This document shows positions 24,268 to 34,113 of a stretch of 43,289 bases of DNA, in pieces. Numbering within the stretch: position 1 is the stretch's first letter; the number at the start of each line of letters is the position of its first letter. Source of the DNA: a virus; IMG/VR virus record IMGVR_UViG_3300049043_000092, positions 1 to 43,289 of that record, one strand, 5' to 3'. A program made the translations under genes and the position numbers. A model generated the notes under the pieces. It saw nothing but the letters and a program-made list of their open reading frames with translations, was not told the origin of the DNA and did not search any database.

Positions 24268-25015
24268 AACTCCTAATCGACACCGAGGTGTATCTCTATC
24301 GCGCTGCATCCGGCTGCGAGATCGAGGTGAATGGGCGCCGGATGACTGGTCCTACCTCTGTCGTCATGGCGACGCCCAGGCAGTTCTGCAGGACACCATC
24401 AACGAGTTCCGCGACATCTGCCCGGACCATCAGCCGGTGCTGGTGTTTGGCGATCGGGCCAGCTTCCGCTACGGCATCTGGCCCACCTACAAGGCCAACC
24501 GCAAGAAGTACGCAAGCCAGCTGGCTACCGGCAGCTGGTGGAGTGGGTGGAGAAGGTGGCCCCGCGCCCGCGGTTGGCAGGTGGAGCGGCTGCCGGATGT
24601 GGAGGGTGACGACGTGCTGGGTATCCTCTGCGAAGAAGGCGACGTGATCGCCAGTATCGACAAGGATCTGCTCACCATTCCAGGGCTGCACCTGCGTGAT
24701 GGTGGGCTGATTGATGTGAGCCGAGAGGACGCTGATCGAGCGTTCTTCACTCAGGTGCTGACTGGTGACGCCAGCGACAACTACCCCGGCTGCCCCAGCT
24801 ATGGGCCGGTGACCGCAGCCAAGGCCCTGGCCGGCTGGAAAACGGAAGCCGATTTCTGGAGAGAAGTGGTGAACTGCTACATCCTCGAGGGGCCGTTTGC
24901 AGATCGCCAACAGGCCGAGGCCCATGCGCTCACCCAGGCCCGCTGCGCCCGGATCCTCAGGGCTGGCGAATACGACCTGGCAGCCGGCACTCCTCTGCTT
25001 GGAACCCTCCGGTAA
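24264..25015 (+). CDS. 5'-3' exonuclease (T7 gp6-like), frameshifted
   Basis: ATG 24264 (MKLLIDTEVYLYRAA) carries the first Asp of the FEN/5'-nuclease fold. After a frameshift near 24330 it continues VLQDTINEFRDICPDH, LVFGDRASFRYGIWPTYKANRK, then VEGDDVLGILCEEG, SIDKDLLTIPG and LTGDASDNYPGCPSYG, the conserved metal-binding and helix-hairpin-helix segments. About 250 residues (T7 gp6 has 300). It removes RNA primers and degrades host DNA in T7. It is the last gene of the replication module; the palindromic element follows within 12 bases of its end. Confidence 0.88.
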
Positions 25016-25026
25016 CCTGAGCATGT

Positions 25027-25040
25027 CTGCATCAATGCAG
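25027..25040 (+). promoter_or_regulatory. 14-bp palindromic element (perfect copy, head of virion genes)
   Basis: CTGCA-TCAA-TGCAG, 12 bases after the exonuclease frame ends and 21 bases before ATG 25062. It marks the switch from replication to virion genes. Confidence 0.6.
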
Positions 25041-25061
25041 TGCTACACCCTCTGGTCACGG

Positions 25062-25224
25062 ATGAATTGTTTGCAGCGCCTGCAGGACGTGTTTCCTGTA
25101 GCGGCATCGCGCAGCATGACCATTCGTGAACTTGATCACCTGATTGGTCAACAGGGAGTGATCACCTACCTGCAGAGGTTGGCCGAAGGAGAAGGGCGTC
25201 CCGTTCAACGTGGAGGACCTCTGA
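25062..25224 (+). CDS. Small hypothetical protein, one frameshift
   Basis: About 54 residues from ATG 25062, including MTIRELDHLIGQQGVITYLQ and ending VPFNVEDL after a frameshift near 25195. The alternative start at ATG 25118 (MTIRELDH) gives 35 residues. The stop overlaps the next ATG. Small proteins in this place of T7-like genomes (gp6.5/6.7) are virion-associated or of unknown function. Confidence 0.45.
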
Positions 25225-25627
25225 TGTGTTTCGGAGGGCGGCAGCCTGGCAACAATCACGATGCCGGACACCGGGGCCTACGACCGCATGGCCCAGATGC
25301 AGTTCGATGCAATCCGGCAGACCCAGGACGGCGCCGCACGGATCAAGCAGGCCGAGCTGAACCGTGTGACCGCCGATCAGCAGGAGGTGCTGCAACAGCT
25401 GCGGGATGTCACAACCCGCAGCGCCAACGATACCGCAGCCAACGCCGCACGGATGGCGGCATTGATCGGCACACCGCCACCGGAAAAGACGGCAACGGCC
25501 CCGTGATCGGCAGCGATCGCGCTGAGAAAAGCCAGGCCGCTGGCAAGCGTGGTCTGCGAATTGACCGCGCCACAGCCAGCACGTCCGCTGCTGGCAGCGG
25601 CCTCAACATTTCCACTGGAGGTATTGA
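25224..25627 (+). CDS. T7 gp7.3-like tail assembly protein, paralogue 1, frameshifted
   Basis: MCFGGRQPGNN opens the gene; after a frameshift it reads MPDTGAYDRMAQMQFDAIRQ, QAELNRVTADQQEVLQQLRD, and after another frameshift near 25500 GKRGLRIDRATASTSAAGSG ending LNI. The C-terminus corresponds to T7 gp7.3 (GGKKSLSVARSSGGGINI), a short virion protein needed for tail and adsorption function. The middle is coiled coil. About 130 residues. It shares the MCFG start and GLNI end with the next gene, so the two look like a tandem duplication. Confidence 0.65.
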
Positions 25628-25629
25628 TC

Positions 25630-26030
25630 ATGTGCTTCGGCAGTCGTCCATCGCCGCCGCAGGTGGTGTATCAGGGCCCAAGCGAGGAAGAGATGGCTGC
25701 CGACCGAGCAGCCATCGAGAGCTATCGGCAGGCCTCCCTCCAGCAACAGCAGCAGTTTGCTGATCAGCTGCAGCAGCAGATCGACCGCGCCAACGCCCAG
25801 ATGGAGGAACAGCGCGGCCGGCTGCAGAGCGAACAACAGGCGGCGATGGCGCAGGCGGCAGCGCAGCAGCAGGGTTCCTGACGCCGTGACCACTGCTCAG
25901 GCTGAGCCGGTGGCGGCGATGACCACCACAGAGGTCAAGGCCAAAACCAAGGACAAGGCCAGCCTCAAGATTGCGCCAGGTGCCACGGCTGCCGCCAGCG
26001 GTGCCGGCTTGAACATCGGGGTCTGGATGA
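25630..26030 (+). CDS. T7 gp7.3-like tail assembly protein, paralogue 2, frameshifted
   Basis: ATG 25630 follows GGAGGT at 8 bases. It starts MCFGSRPSPPQVVYQGPS, continues with a Gln-rich coiled coil (SLQQQQQFADQLQQQIDRAN, MEEQRGRLQSEQQ) and, after a frameshift near 25880, ends KDKASLKIAPGATAAASGAG-LNI. About 130 residues. The SLKI...GLNI tail matches paralogue 1 and the C-terminus of T7 gp7.3. Its end overlaps the portal start. Confidence 0.65.
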
Positions 26031-27707
26031 GCTGCGAACGCGACTACCGGCAGCTAGAAAGCGACCGGAATAACGACCTCGATCGGGCCCGCACCGCTGC
26101 CCGCTACACGCTGCCGTACCTGATTCCGCTGAGCGACACCTACACGCCGGGGCAGAACGAGCAGCACTCGCTGCCCTGGAACGGCATTGGCGCCAGGGGC
26201 GTTCACAACATCACCAGTCGGCTGACGCTGGCGTTGTTGCCGCCAACGGAGACGTTCTTCCGCTTCACGATCGACGAGATCGAGATGGCCCAGCAGGAGC
26301 AGCAGCTGTTGGCCGCTGGCGTGGATCAGAACAAGCTGGCGCAGCAGAAAAGTCAGTTCGATCTCGACTTGGCAAAGCTGGAGCGAGCGGTGTTGCGCAG
26401 CATCGAAACCAGCAACGATCGCGTTGCAGTTCACGAGATGCTGATGCACCTGATCGTGGGCGGCAATGCGCTGCTCTACGTCTCTGAGAAGGGGCTGCGC
26501 TGCTACCACCTGGATCGCTATGTGGTGCGCCGCGACCCGATGGGCAACCCGCTGCAGGTGGTTGTCTGCGAGGAGCTGAACGTTGACAACCTGCCTGACC
26601 GGGTGAAGGCCATTGTCGATGACGATGAGGGTCGCACGGCTGGCATGGCCGATGACGAGGACAACAAGGATGAGCAGTGCCGATTACGACCGCACGGCTG
26701 AAGCTTTGCACCTGTGTGGAGTGGGGAAGACCAGAAGGTGGTCTGGTATCAGGAGGTGAAAGGCCAGGAGATCCCTGGCACCCGAGGCACTGCGAGCAGG
26801 CCGGTGAATCACCGTGGCCTGCCGCTGCGGATGTACCGCATCGACGGCCACCACTACAGCCCCGGCTACATCGAGGCCGCTTGCCTGGCGGATCTGCAGA
26901 CCGCTGAAGCCTTGAGCCAGGCGATTGCCGAGGGTGCGCTGGTGAGCGCCCAGGTGAAGCATCTGGTCAACCCCGCTGGCATCGCCAACCCCAAAAAGCT
27001 GGCCGAGGCGCCCAACGGCGCTTTTCTGCCTGGCACGGAAAAGGATGTGTTCACCATTCAGGTGAACAAGGCCGACGATACTGCGGGTGGCGATGGAGGG
27101 CCTGGCACGCATTGAGGCCCGGCTGGCGCAGGCGTTCATGCTGGCTGATGTGCGCGACAGCGAACGCACCACCGCCGAGGAGGTGCGGCTGCACGCCCTG
27201 CAGATCGAGAACAGCCTTGGGTCGATCTACTCGATCCTTACCACCGAGTTTCAGCAGCCCTATGTGGCCAGAAAGCTGGCCTTGCTGCTGGCGGGCCGGC
27301 AGGCTGCCGAAACTGCGCCGACATGGGCGGGAGCCGGTGGTGAGCGTCTGGCCTGGCTGCCGTGGGGCCGTGGGAACGACTTGGAGAAGTCCGGCCAGGT
27401 TCATGGGGATCCTGCAGCAGAGCATCGGCCCCGAGGGCATCGCCACCGACGCGATGCCGGCTGAGTCTGATTCGGCCGGCTGGCCGCTTCCATGGGCATG
27501 GACATCATCGGTTTGGTCAAGACCCTGATGAGCAGCTGGCGGCTGAGCAGCAGCAGCAGCAGCAAATGGCCATGGCACGGCAGGCGATGGCGGCCGGCAT
27601 GGCTGACCGACAGGCCGGCCACGGCCGCGGCCATCGGCCAGGAGATGGCGGCGCCACCGCCTGAACAGCAACCCACTGACCAACCACCTGAACAACCCAC
27701 CGCATGA
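26027..27707 (+). CDS. Portal (head-tail connector) protein, T7 gp8-like, frameshifted
   Basis: ATG 26027 (MSCERDYRQLESDRNNDLDR). About 560 residues versus 536 in T7 gp8. Segments follow gp8 closely: ARTAARYTLPYLIPL, SLPWNGIGARGVHNITSRL, LALLPPTETFFRFTI, HLIVGGNALLYV, LDRYVVRRDPMGN, QVKHLVNPAGIANPKKL and RTTAEEVRLHALQIENSLGS, ending in a Gln- and Pro-rich tail. Frameshifts lie near 26690, 27085, 27300-27360 and 27460. The dodecameric ring forms the DNA channel and nucleates capsid assembly. The stop overlaps the scaffold start (ATGA). Confidence 0.93.
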
Positions 27708-28569
27708 CAACCACACCCAGCACAGGAGACCTGCAGGCCATGGTCTGGCCCTGGCCAGCAGGACGTATTTGATCAGTTCCTCTCGGAGCTCGACGGGCAG
27801 GCCAAGGAGATTGCTGAACGCTGCAGCAGCGCCGGCAGCGGATGGCGAATCCAAGCTGCTGGCCGGCAAGTTCAAGTCGGCGGAGGATCTGGAGAAGTCC
27901 TACCTGGAGTTGCAGAGGAAGCTGGTGAACGGCCGCAGCCGGCGCCTGAACCCGCTGCCCCCTCAGCCGTGAAGACGCGGTGGGTCACTACGGCGAGTCG
28001 ATCGTCGCCGCCGCCGAGGAGGCCGGCATTGATCTGGGCGCCTGGGACAAGGCGGTGAAGGCCGGGCAGGACACTGCTGAGCAGCGGCAGAAACTGGCAG
28101 AGCAGACCGGCATCCCCACCCAGCTGATCGAGCAGTACGAGGCGGCGTTCCGGCCCAAGGCCAACGATCCGAAATTGCCGGACAGATCCAGCCGGCCTCA
28201 GCGATACGGACGTGTCCGAACTGAAGGCGCTGGTGGGCGGCGAGCAGGAGTTCACCAGGCTCAGCCAGTGGGCCGTGGCCAACATGGCCGCTGACGAGCT
28301 GGCCGACTACAACGCCGCCGTGGACAGCGGCAACAAGGCGGCGGTGCGGCTGGCATTGCGGGCGATGCAGGCGCGAGCCAACGTCAAACCACAGGGTGAA
28401 CCCGAGCTGATTGGCGGCGGCAAGCCAGCGCAAGCGCGATGCGTTTAAGAGCCAGGCCGAAATGCTGGAAGCGATGCGCAAGACCAACAGCAAAGGGCAG
28501 CGGCTCTATAACACCGATCCGAAGTACCAGAAGTGGTTTGAGCAAACCCTTGCCAGATCCAACTATTAG
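27704..28569 (+). CDS. Capsid assembly (scaffolding) protein, T7 gp9-like, frameshifted
   Basis: ATG 27704, preceded by an A/C-rich leader. Joining frames gives about 288 residues (T7 gp9 has 307): QQDVFDQFLSELDGQAKEIA, then KLLAGKFKSAEDLEKSYLELQRKL (the conserved GKFKS.EDL motif of podovirus scaffolds), VGHYGESIVAAAEEAGIDL, VSELKALVGGEQEFTRLSQW and the basic C-terminus MRKTNSKGQRLYNTDPKYQK. Several frameshifts lie at 27750-28440. It guides procapsid assembly and leaves before maturation. Confidence 0.85.
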
Positions 28570-28593
28570 GGATAATGAGGCTCAAGAGTTGAA

Positions 28594-28607
28594 CTGCACG
28601 GGTGCAG
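28594..28607 (+). promoter_or_regulatory. 14-bp palindromic element (perfect copy, before major capsid gene)
   Basis: CTGCA-CGGG-TGCAG within an 18-base stretch whose arms AACTGCAC and GTGCAGTT pair perfectly. It lies in the 112-base leader of the major capsid gene, 74 bases before its ATG. It is the most extended palindrome of the family. Confidence 0.65.
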
Positions 28608-28681
28608 TTGAACGGGCCGCCTTTGGGCGACACCCCGTTTCAGCACAGCCATGAGGCAGGGGCTCGCAGTCCTTTCCTTCA

Positions 28682-29940
28682 ATGTCCACCCTTACCAACC
28701 TTGACCGTCTTGGTCAGATCAGGAACCGGCCGGCGAAGTTGACGCCCTGCTTCCTCAAGCTCGGCATGGCCGAGGTGCTCGATGCGTTTGACCGCAACTG
28801 CGTGTTCAAGGGCAAGGTCAAAGAGCGCAACATCCGTGGCGGCAAATCTGCTGCGTTTCAGATCACCGGCCGCACCACCGCTGGCGTACCACATCCCCGG
28901 CACGCCGATCCTTGGCGACACCAGCATTGCTGGCGTTTCAGCGATCGCAACGAGCGGATCATCAACCTGGACGGCCTGCTGGTCGCCAGCGAGGTGATCT
29001 ACGAGCTGGACGAGCTGATGAATTACGTGGATGTCAGCGCCAGGACACCACGCATCAGCTGGGCCAAGCCCTGGCGCGTGAGTGGGACATGCGCTGCGCC
29101 CGTGTTCTCGATGGCGCAGCCAAGAACACCACCGAGCCGCTGAGCTGCCAGCTGGCGCCACGGTGACCGGCTCGATCAGCACCACCGCTGCTGACCGTCA
29201 CGGCGGTGGGCAGTGGCCGGCTGTCGCCAGGCATGACGATCAGTAGGCAGCGGCGTCGACCGCTGGCACGCACGATCGTGAACCAGCTGACCCAGACCAA
29301 TAACGACGCGGCCGGGCCTGCGCGGCACCTACACGGTGTCGGCGTCGCAGACTGCCGGCAGCACCACGATCACCGCCACCGGCGGCCCGAACGCCGGCCG
29401 CATTGGTCAGACGCGAAACCTTGAGCAACGGCTATTGGGCGGCCACTCAGGAACGCCAAGGGGGATGAGCTGATCGCCATGATCAGCAGCCTCAAGGTGA
29501 AGATGCAGCAGAAGGACGTCCCTGTGGACGACATGATCTTCGTGACTGCGTCCCGAGGAGTACGACCTGCTGCTGGATTCCAGCCGCGCCATCAACGCCG
29601 ACTTCAACGGCCGCACTGGCGACCAACGGCGGCTTTGGCGAAGCGGTCGCATCCTGCGCGTGAAGGGGATCCCTGTGATCTGGAGCAACCACGTCTCCCA
29701 GCCGGCCTACGTCAACAACGCCACCTACGACAAGAACTCTGACTATCAGCAGGACTTGTCGAAGTGCCGTGGGATCATGTTCCACCGTGATGCCATTGGC
29801 GTGCTGACGCTGCGCGACATCGGATTGCAGATCACCCCTCCTGGCGGTGATTTCAATGTGATGTACCAAGCGTCCCTGTTTGTGGCTCGCATGGCCATCG
29901 GCATGAGCGTGCTCCGCTCTGAGTGTGCTGGCGTAATTGA
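28682..29940 (+). CDS. Major capsid protein (T7 gp10-like), frameshifted
   Basis: ATG 28682. Segments characteristic of T7-type capsid proteins: FDRNCVFKGKVKERNIRGGK, GKSAAFQITGR, HIPGTPILGD, then RIINLDGLLVASEVIYELDE, DVPVDDMIFVTA, EEYDLLLDSSRAINADFNG, KGIPVIWSNHV and GIMFHRDAIGVLTLRDIGLQ. About 420 residues. It contains an extra beta-rich stretch at roughly 29160-29400 (VTAVGSGRLSPGMTI, TYTVSASQTAGSTTITATGG) not found in T7 gp10. The end is near SVLRSECAGVI, with the stop at about 29936 or 29940 after a one-base frame change. A terminator follows. Confidence 0.92.
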
Positions 29941-29976
29941 GACTCCCGTAACCTGGCAAAGGAGTGGTTCCCGCGG

Positions 29977-30007
29977 CCCCCACCTGTGTTCCGGGTGGGG
30001 GCTTTTT
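29977..30007 (+). terminator. Rho-independent terminator after the major capsid gene
   Basis: CCCCCACC pairs with GGTGGGGG across a 9-base loop and is followed by C and five T. The position matches the terminator that follows the capsid gene in T7. Confidence 0.9.
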
Positions 30008-30050
30008 CATGGCACCGGTAGCATGAGGGCATCACCCGTGCAGAACAGTT

Positions 30051-30706
30051 GTGGGCATCGCCAACCAGGCCGTCACCCCTGGACGCACCACGCTGTTGGA
30101 AGCGGTCAACACCTTGCTGTCGGTGATCGGCGAGCAGCCGGTCAACAGCATCGACACCCAGCAGATCGTGGAAGCCAGCTGGGCTGAGCGCACCCTGCTG
30201 GAGTTCCACAAGGAAGGACAGACCCGCGGCTGGAGCTGGAACAGCGAGCTGGCCTATGAGTTTGCCAAGGACAACGCCGGCCGGATCACGGTGCCGACCA
30301 ACCTGATCAGCTTTGCCCCAGATGCCTACGAATGGGCAGGGCGGTTCCAGCTTCGCGGGCAGAAGGTTTACGACCGCGACCAGCGCAGCTACACGCTTGG
30401 CGCTGATGTGGCCACGCTCAAGGCTGATGTGGTGTGGCTGCTGAGCTGGACGAATCGCCCGAGGTGTTCAACCGCTGGGTGACCATCCGCTCAGCGCGGG
30501 TGTTCCTCGGCCGGGCGCCGGGGGACAGCAACAACTTCCGCTATACGGCGATGGATGAGCAGCAGGCGCTCACCGGAGCTGCAGCGGGTGGAGCTTGAGC
30601 AGGTGCAAGCCAACAGCCTTACCGGCGGCCCTGGCCTGCGGCCGTTCCCCACCTACTCGCCAGGGCTGGGGCTGCTGGGTCGCAACCGGGGTATCTGCGT
30701 GGCTGA
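30051..30706 (+). CDS. Tail tubular protein A (T7 gp11-like), frameshifted
   Basis: GTG start at 30051 (MGIANQAVTPGRTTLLEAVN). LLSVIGEQPVNSIDTQQIVE, TRGWSWNSELAYEF and FQLRGQKVYDRDQRSYTLG follow T7 gp11 (GEPPVSTLE, RGWTFNIE, GGYVYDRTSQS). After frameshifts near 30445 and 30580 it continues DESPEVFNRWVTIRSARVFL and ELQRVELEQVQAN. About 218 residues (T7 has 196). It forms the adaptor ring between portal and nozzle. The stop is most likely TGA 30704-30706. A TGCAG-containing half-element (CACCCGTGCAG) lies about 10 bases before the start. Confidence 0.88.
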
Positions 30707-33700
30707 GTGGTCAGTTACACCATCCCCAACCTGTTCCAGGGGATCAGTCAGCAGCCGGATCCACAGCGCGACCCGGCCCAGGGCGAGATCCAAGTGAACG
30801 GCATGAGCAGCACGGTGGGAGGGGCTGCGCAAACGGGAGGGCAGCACCTGCATCGCCAAGGTGAGCACCAGCAGCTTTGGCGATGTCTTCTTTCATCAGA
30901 TCCTGCGTGATGCCAGTGAGCAGTATCTGGCGGTGATCAGCAAGACAGCCATCCGGGTGTTCGGCCTTGATGGCACAGAGAAAACCGTCACCGCTGCTGC
31001 CGGGGCCTTCAACTATCTGACTTCGGTGGTCAGCGCCAAGAGCGACATCAGGGCCGCCTCGATCGCCGACTACACCTTCATCAGCAACACCAAGGCGGTG
31101 CCGGCCATGAGCGCCTCCCTGGCGCCTGCCGTGGCCCGCCCTGCCGCCAACGAAGCGTTGGTGTGGGTGAAAACCGCCAGCTATGGCCAGAGATACACCC
31201 TGAATGTCAACAGTCAGCAGGTCACGGTGAGCACCGCTGCGGCCCCGGTGGTGACCAGTGGCGTGACGAACACCGAGAACCGGATCAGCACAGCGGAAAT
31301 TGCCAGCCAGTTGCGTGGGGCGCTGCTGGGCGGCCCAGCGCTGACGCTGACGCCTGACGGCATCGGCCACCAGCCTTAATGGAACGGCAACGGCCGTGAT
31401 TACCACTACCGACGAGGGCGGCAGCGGCCTGACGGTGAACGTAACCGGCAACGGCAGCGCTCTGACGGCAACGGCGATCAATGGAGCTGGGCAAGGCTAC
31501 CGGGTTGGGGACCGGGTTTTTGCAGCAAAGGGTCTACTTGAAGGTGGCGCAGTGACATCCATTGACTTGGCAGATGTGGCAACCAGTCTCAGCGGCGTGC
31601 TGAACGATTTGGCCACCACCGGCGGTAGCGGCAGCGGGCTAAAGCTGAACTTGATTGGCAACGGCACCAAGCTCACTGTTGCCACGGTGAGCGGCACCGG
31701 CGGCACCGGCTATCGAGCTGGCGGAGTACGTGTTTGTAGCTCGCAACCTGCTGGGCGAGGGCCCGGCCAGCACGATCTCAAGCGAGCAGCCGTTCACCAC
31801 ACTCAACGCCACCAGCGCAGGCCTGGCTACCACAAGCAGCGGGCGCGGAACGGGCCTCACGCTGGACGTCACTGGCGACGGCACGAAGGCGACAGCGGTG
31901 GCGCTGAACGCAGGCGGGCGGCGGCTATCGGCTGGGCGATCGGATCTTTGTGGCCCGATCAGTGCTGCGATGGCACTGGTAGCGCCACCACGCCGATTGC
32001 ATGTAGCCACGATCATGGCGGTAGCCAACACCGACACCACTGCGGTCAAGATCGGCACAATCAAGGCGCCATGTGGTGGACGCCACCCCCTGCAGGTGGC
32101 CACGGTGGCGACCGCCACGGCGGGCCCGCTGACGGGGTGACGATCGCCCGCAGCGGCTCCGTGCTGCACCTCACCAGCAGCAGCGCGATCACCATTGCCG
32201 CCACGGACGCAAGAGCCAACGCCGACATCACGGCGATCACCAACAGCGTGCAGACGTTCACCGGGCTGCCAACAATCGCCCCGCAGGGGTATCAGGTTGA
32301 AGTGATCGGCGACCCAGGCAACAGGTTCCAATGGCTATCACGCTGCAGTTCGTGCCCCGCAGCGGCACGTTCGGCGAGGGTGCCTGGCAGGAGACCGTAA
32401 CGCCCAGGGGTGAGTACCTGATCAACGCGCGCCACCATGCCGCATCTAGCTGGTGCGGCTGTCCAGCGGCACGTTCCGGCTTCTCGGGGCCGGCCAACGG
32501 CAGCACGCAGAGCGGCAGCAGTGATCCCCTCGTGGGGGCAGCGCAGCGCGGGCGATTACGACACGGCGCCGGACCCGAGTTTCATTCGGGCTATCCGATC
32601 CAGGACATCTTCATCGACAAGAGTCCGGCTTGGCGCGCTGGCTGATGAGAACGTGATCCTCAGCTCGAGCCCGAGGACTTCTCGAGTCCTCTTCCCCGAG
32701 AGGCTGGCTGACGACGGGTTCCGGAACAGCGACCCAATCGCACTCTGGCGGCCAGCAACAACCGGGTGAGCGCGCTGCGCTACGCCGCGCCGGATCAGGT
32801 CGAGCTGATCATCTTCATCGATCAGATTCAGTTTCGCTTTAACTCAGCAGAGGCCACGCCTGACGCCTGGCAGCGGCGCAGATCACGGTGCTCACCAGCT
32901 ACGAGATATGATCCCAACTGCCGCCCGGTGCCCGGTGCAAGGCACGATCGCGTTCTGCCAGGCCAACGGCCAGTGGGCGCAGTTCCGCGAGTTCAGCGTT
33001 CGAGGTGCTGGCACCGGCGCCTGGTGGCCGATGCCTCTGACCTGTCGCTGTACGTCTTCAGCTATGTGCCAGCGCAAGTCTTCAAGCTGGCAGTCAACGA
33101 CACGGGCAATGTGTGGTTTGCAGTTTCCAGCAAGTCTGGCTTATCAAAAGCAAGTTTACGTCTACAAGTATTTCTATCGCAGACAACGGCAGCGGCGTTG
33201 AGCGTGCGCAAAGCAGCTGCTGGAGCTCACCGGCAGCTGAATGGCGCGGTACGGCGAGGTCCTTATCGGTGCCGTGTGCGTGCAGGAGGTCGATGTACCT
33301 GCTGGTCCGAATCCGGGACCCAGGTCTGGCTGGAGAAAGATGCAGGTCGCAGACCGCTTGAGCGATGTCGTCGCCGAGCCGTACGCCCATGCCTGCTGGA
33401 TCCGGCGGGTGAGCACCGACCTCGGCAACGCCAGCGGCCTGATCCGGGTGGCGGCTGGCGCTTACAACGCGACCGACGAAGCACCACGACCTGGACGCCT
33501 GCCGTACGCGATTGCAGCTCCAGAACCCAGGCCTGGTCGCGGTTTTGCGAGCGGCGACCGACGGCCGGCGTGCTGGTCGGCGCGGCCACCGGCGGCACCA
33601 CGATCAGCGGCCAGCGGCGACTGGTCGTCAACGCGCCGATGTGGTTTGGCGAGGCGCTACGACTTCGCGCTACCGCTTTAGCCGCTTCAAGCTCGTGCAA

Positions 33701-34096
33701 GTGAAGTGGGCGGCGGCAAGGCGGCAGCCAACGTTGATGCGCACGCAGGTGCGGCGCGCCGCAAAGCTGCGCTACCACGAGAGCTGGTACTTCAAGGTAC
33801 AGGCGTGGTGGCTAGAGCGGCGTGACGCGGCGAGCTACGTGTTTGACGGGACCGATGCTGGGCAGTTCCAGCAACTCCCGGCCTGGGCAGCAGCCTTGCC
33901 AAATCGGGCATGAGCCGGAACGCCAGCCGCTACTACGAGGGCGTCTTCCGCATCCCGATCGCGGGCACGCGGCGAGAACGGTGATCGTGGAGCTGCATCA
34001 AGCGACACGGCCTGCACCCTTGCAGGTTCGACCGCCTGCGAATGGGTGGGACGCTGGTCGCCGGTCAAGCGAGGAGCCTGCAATGAAGTGGTCTGA
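30707..34096 (+). CDS. Tail tubular protein B / nozzle (T7 gp12-like) with repeat insertion, frameshifted
   Basis: GTG 30707 (MVSYTIPNLFQGISQQPDPQ, compare NLKGGISQQPD in T7). Further matches are IKTA/FNYLTSV and IRAASIADYTFISN, VKTASYGQRYTLNVNSQQV, DEQVELIIFIDQIQF-like ELIIFIDQIQF, and a C-terminus SDTACTLAG...EWVGRWSPVKRG corresponding to the T7 end. T7 gp12 has 794 residues; here about 1130, the excess being mainly an insertion of three related repeats at 31411-31975. At least ten frameshifts are needed, dense between 31970 and 33950. The hexameric nozzle closes the tail and releases DNA. The stop is TGA 34094-34096. Confidence 0.88.
31411..31975 (+). repeat. Three diverged coding repeats inserted in the tail nozzle gene
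   Basis: Repeats at about 31411-31545, 31621-31765 and 31834-31975. Each reads G-S-G-L, a beta strand, GNG or GDG, about 15 variable residues, then GYR.G(D/E).(V/I)FVA. They resemble the Gly-rich beta repeats found in adhesin-like parts of cyanophage virion proteins. They follow the N-terminal third of the nozzle protein and probably protrude from the tail. Confidence 0.75.
34012..34025 (+). promoter_or_regulatory. 14-bp palindromic element (perfect copy, near 3' end of nozzle gene)
   Basis: CTGCA-CCCT-TGCAG lies inside the last codons of the nozzle gene, 88 bases before the gp13-like start. Two weaker relatives follow: CTGCACGGGTGGAGCAG at 34106-34122 and TTGCATAAATGCAG at 34242-34255. The cluster could drive gp13-gp16. 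Confidence 0.45.
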
Positions 34097-34113
34097 GCCC
34101 GACGCCTGCACGG

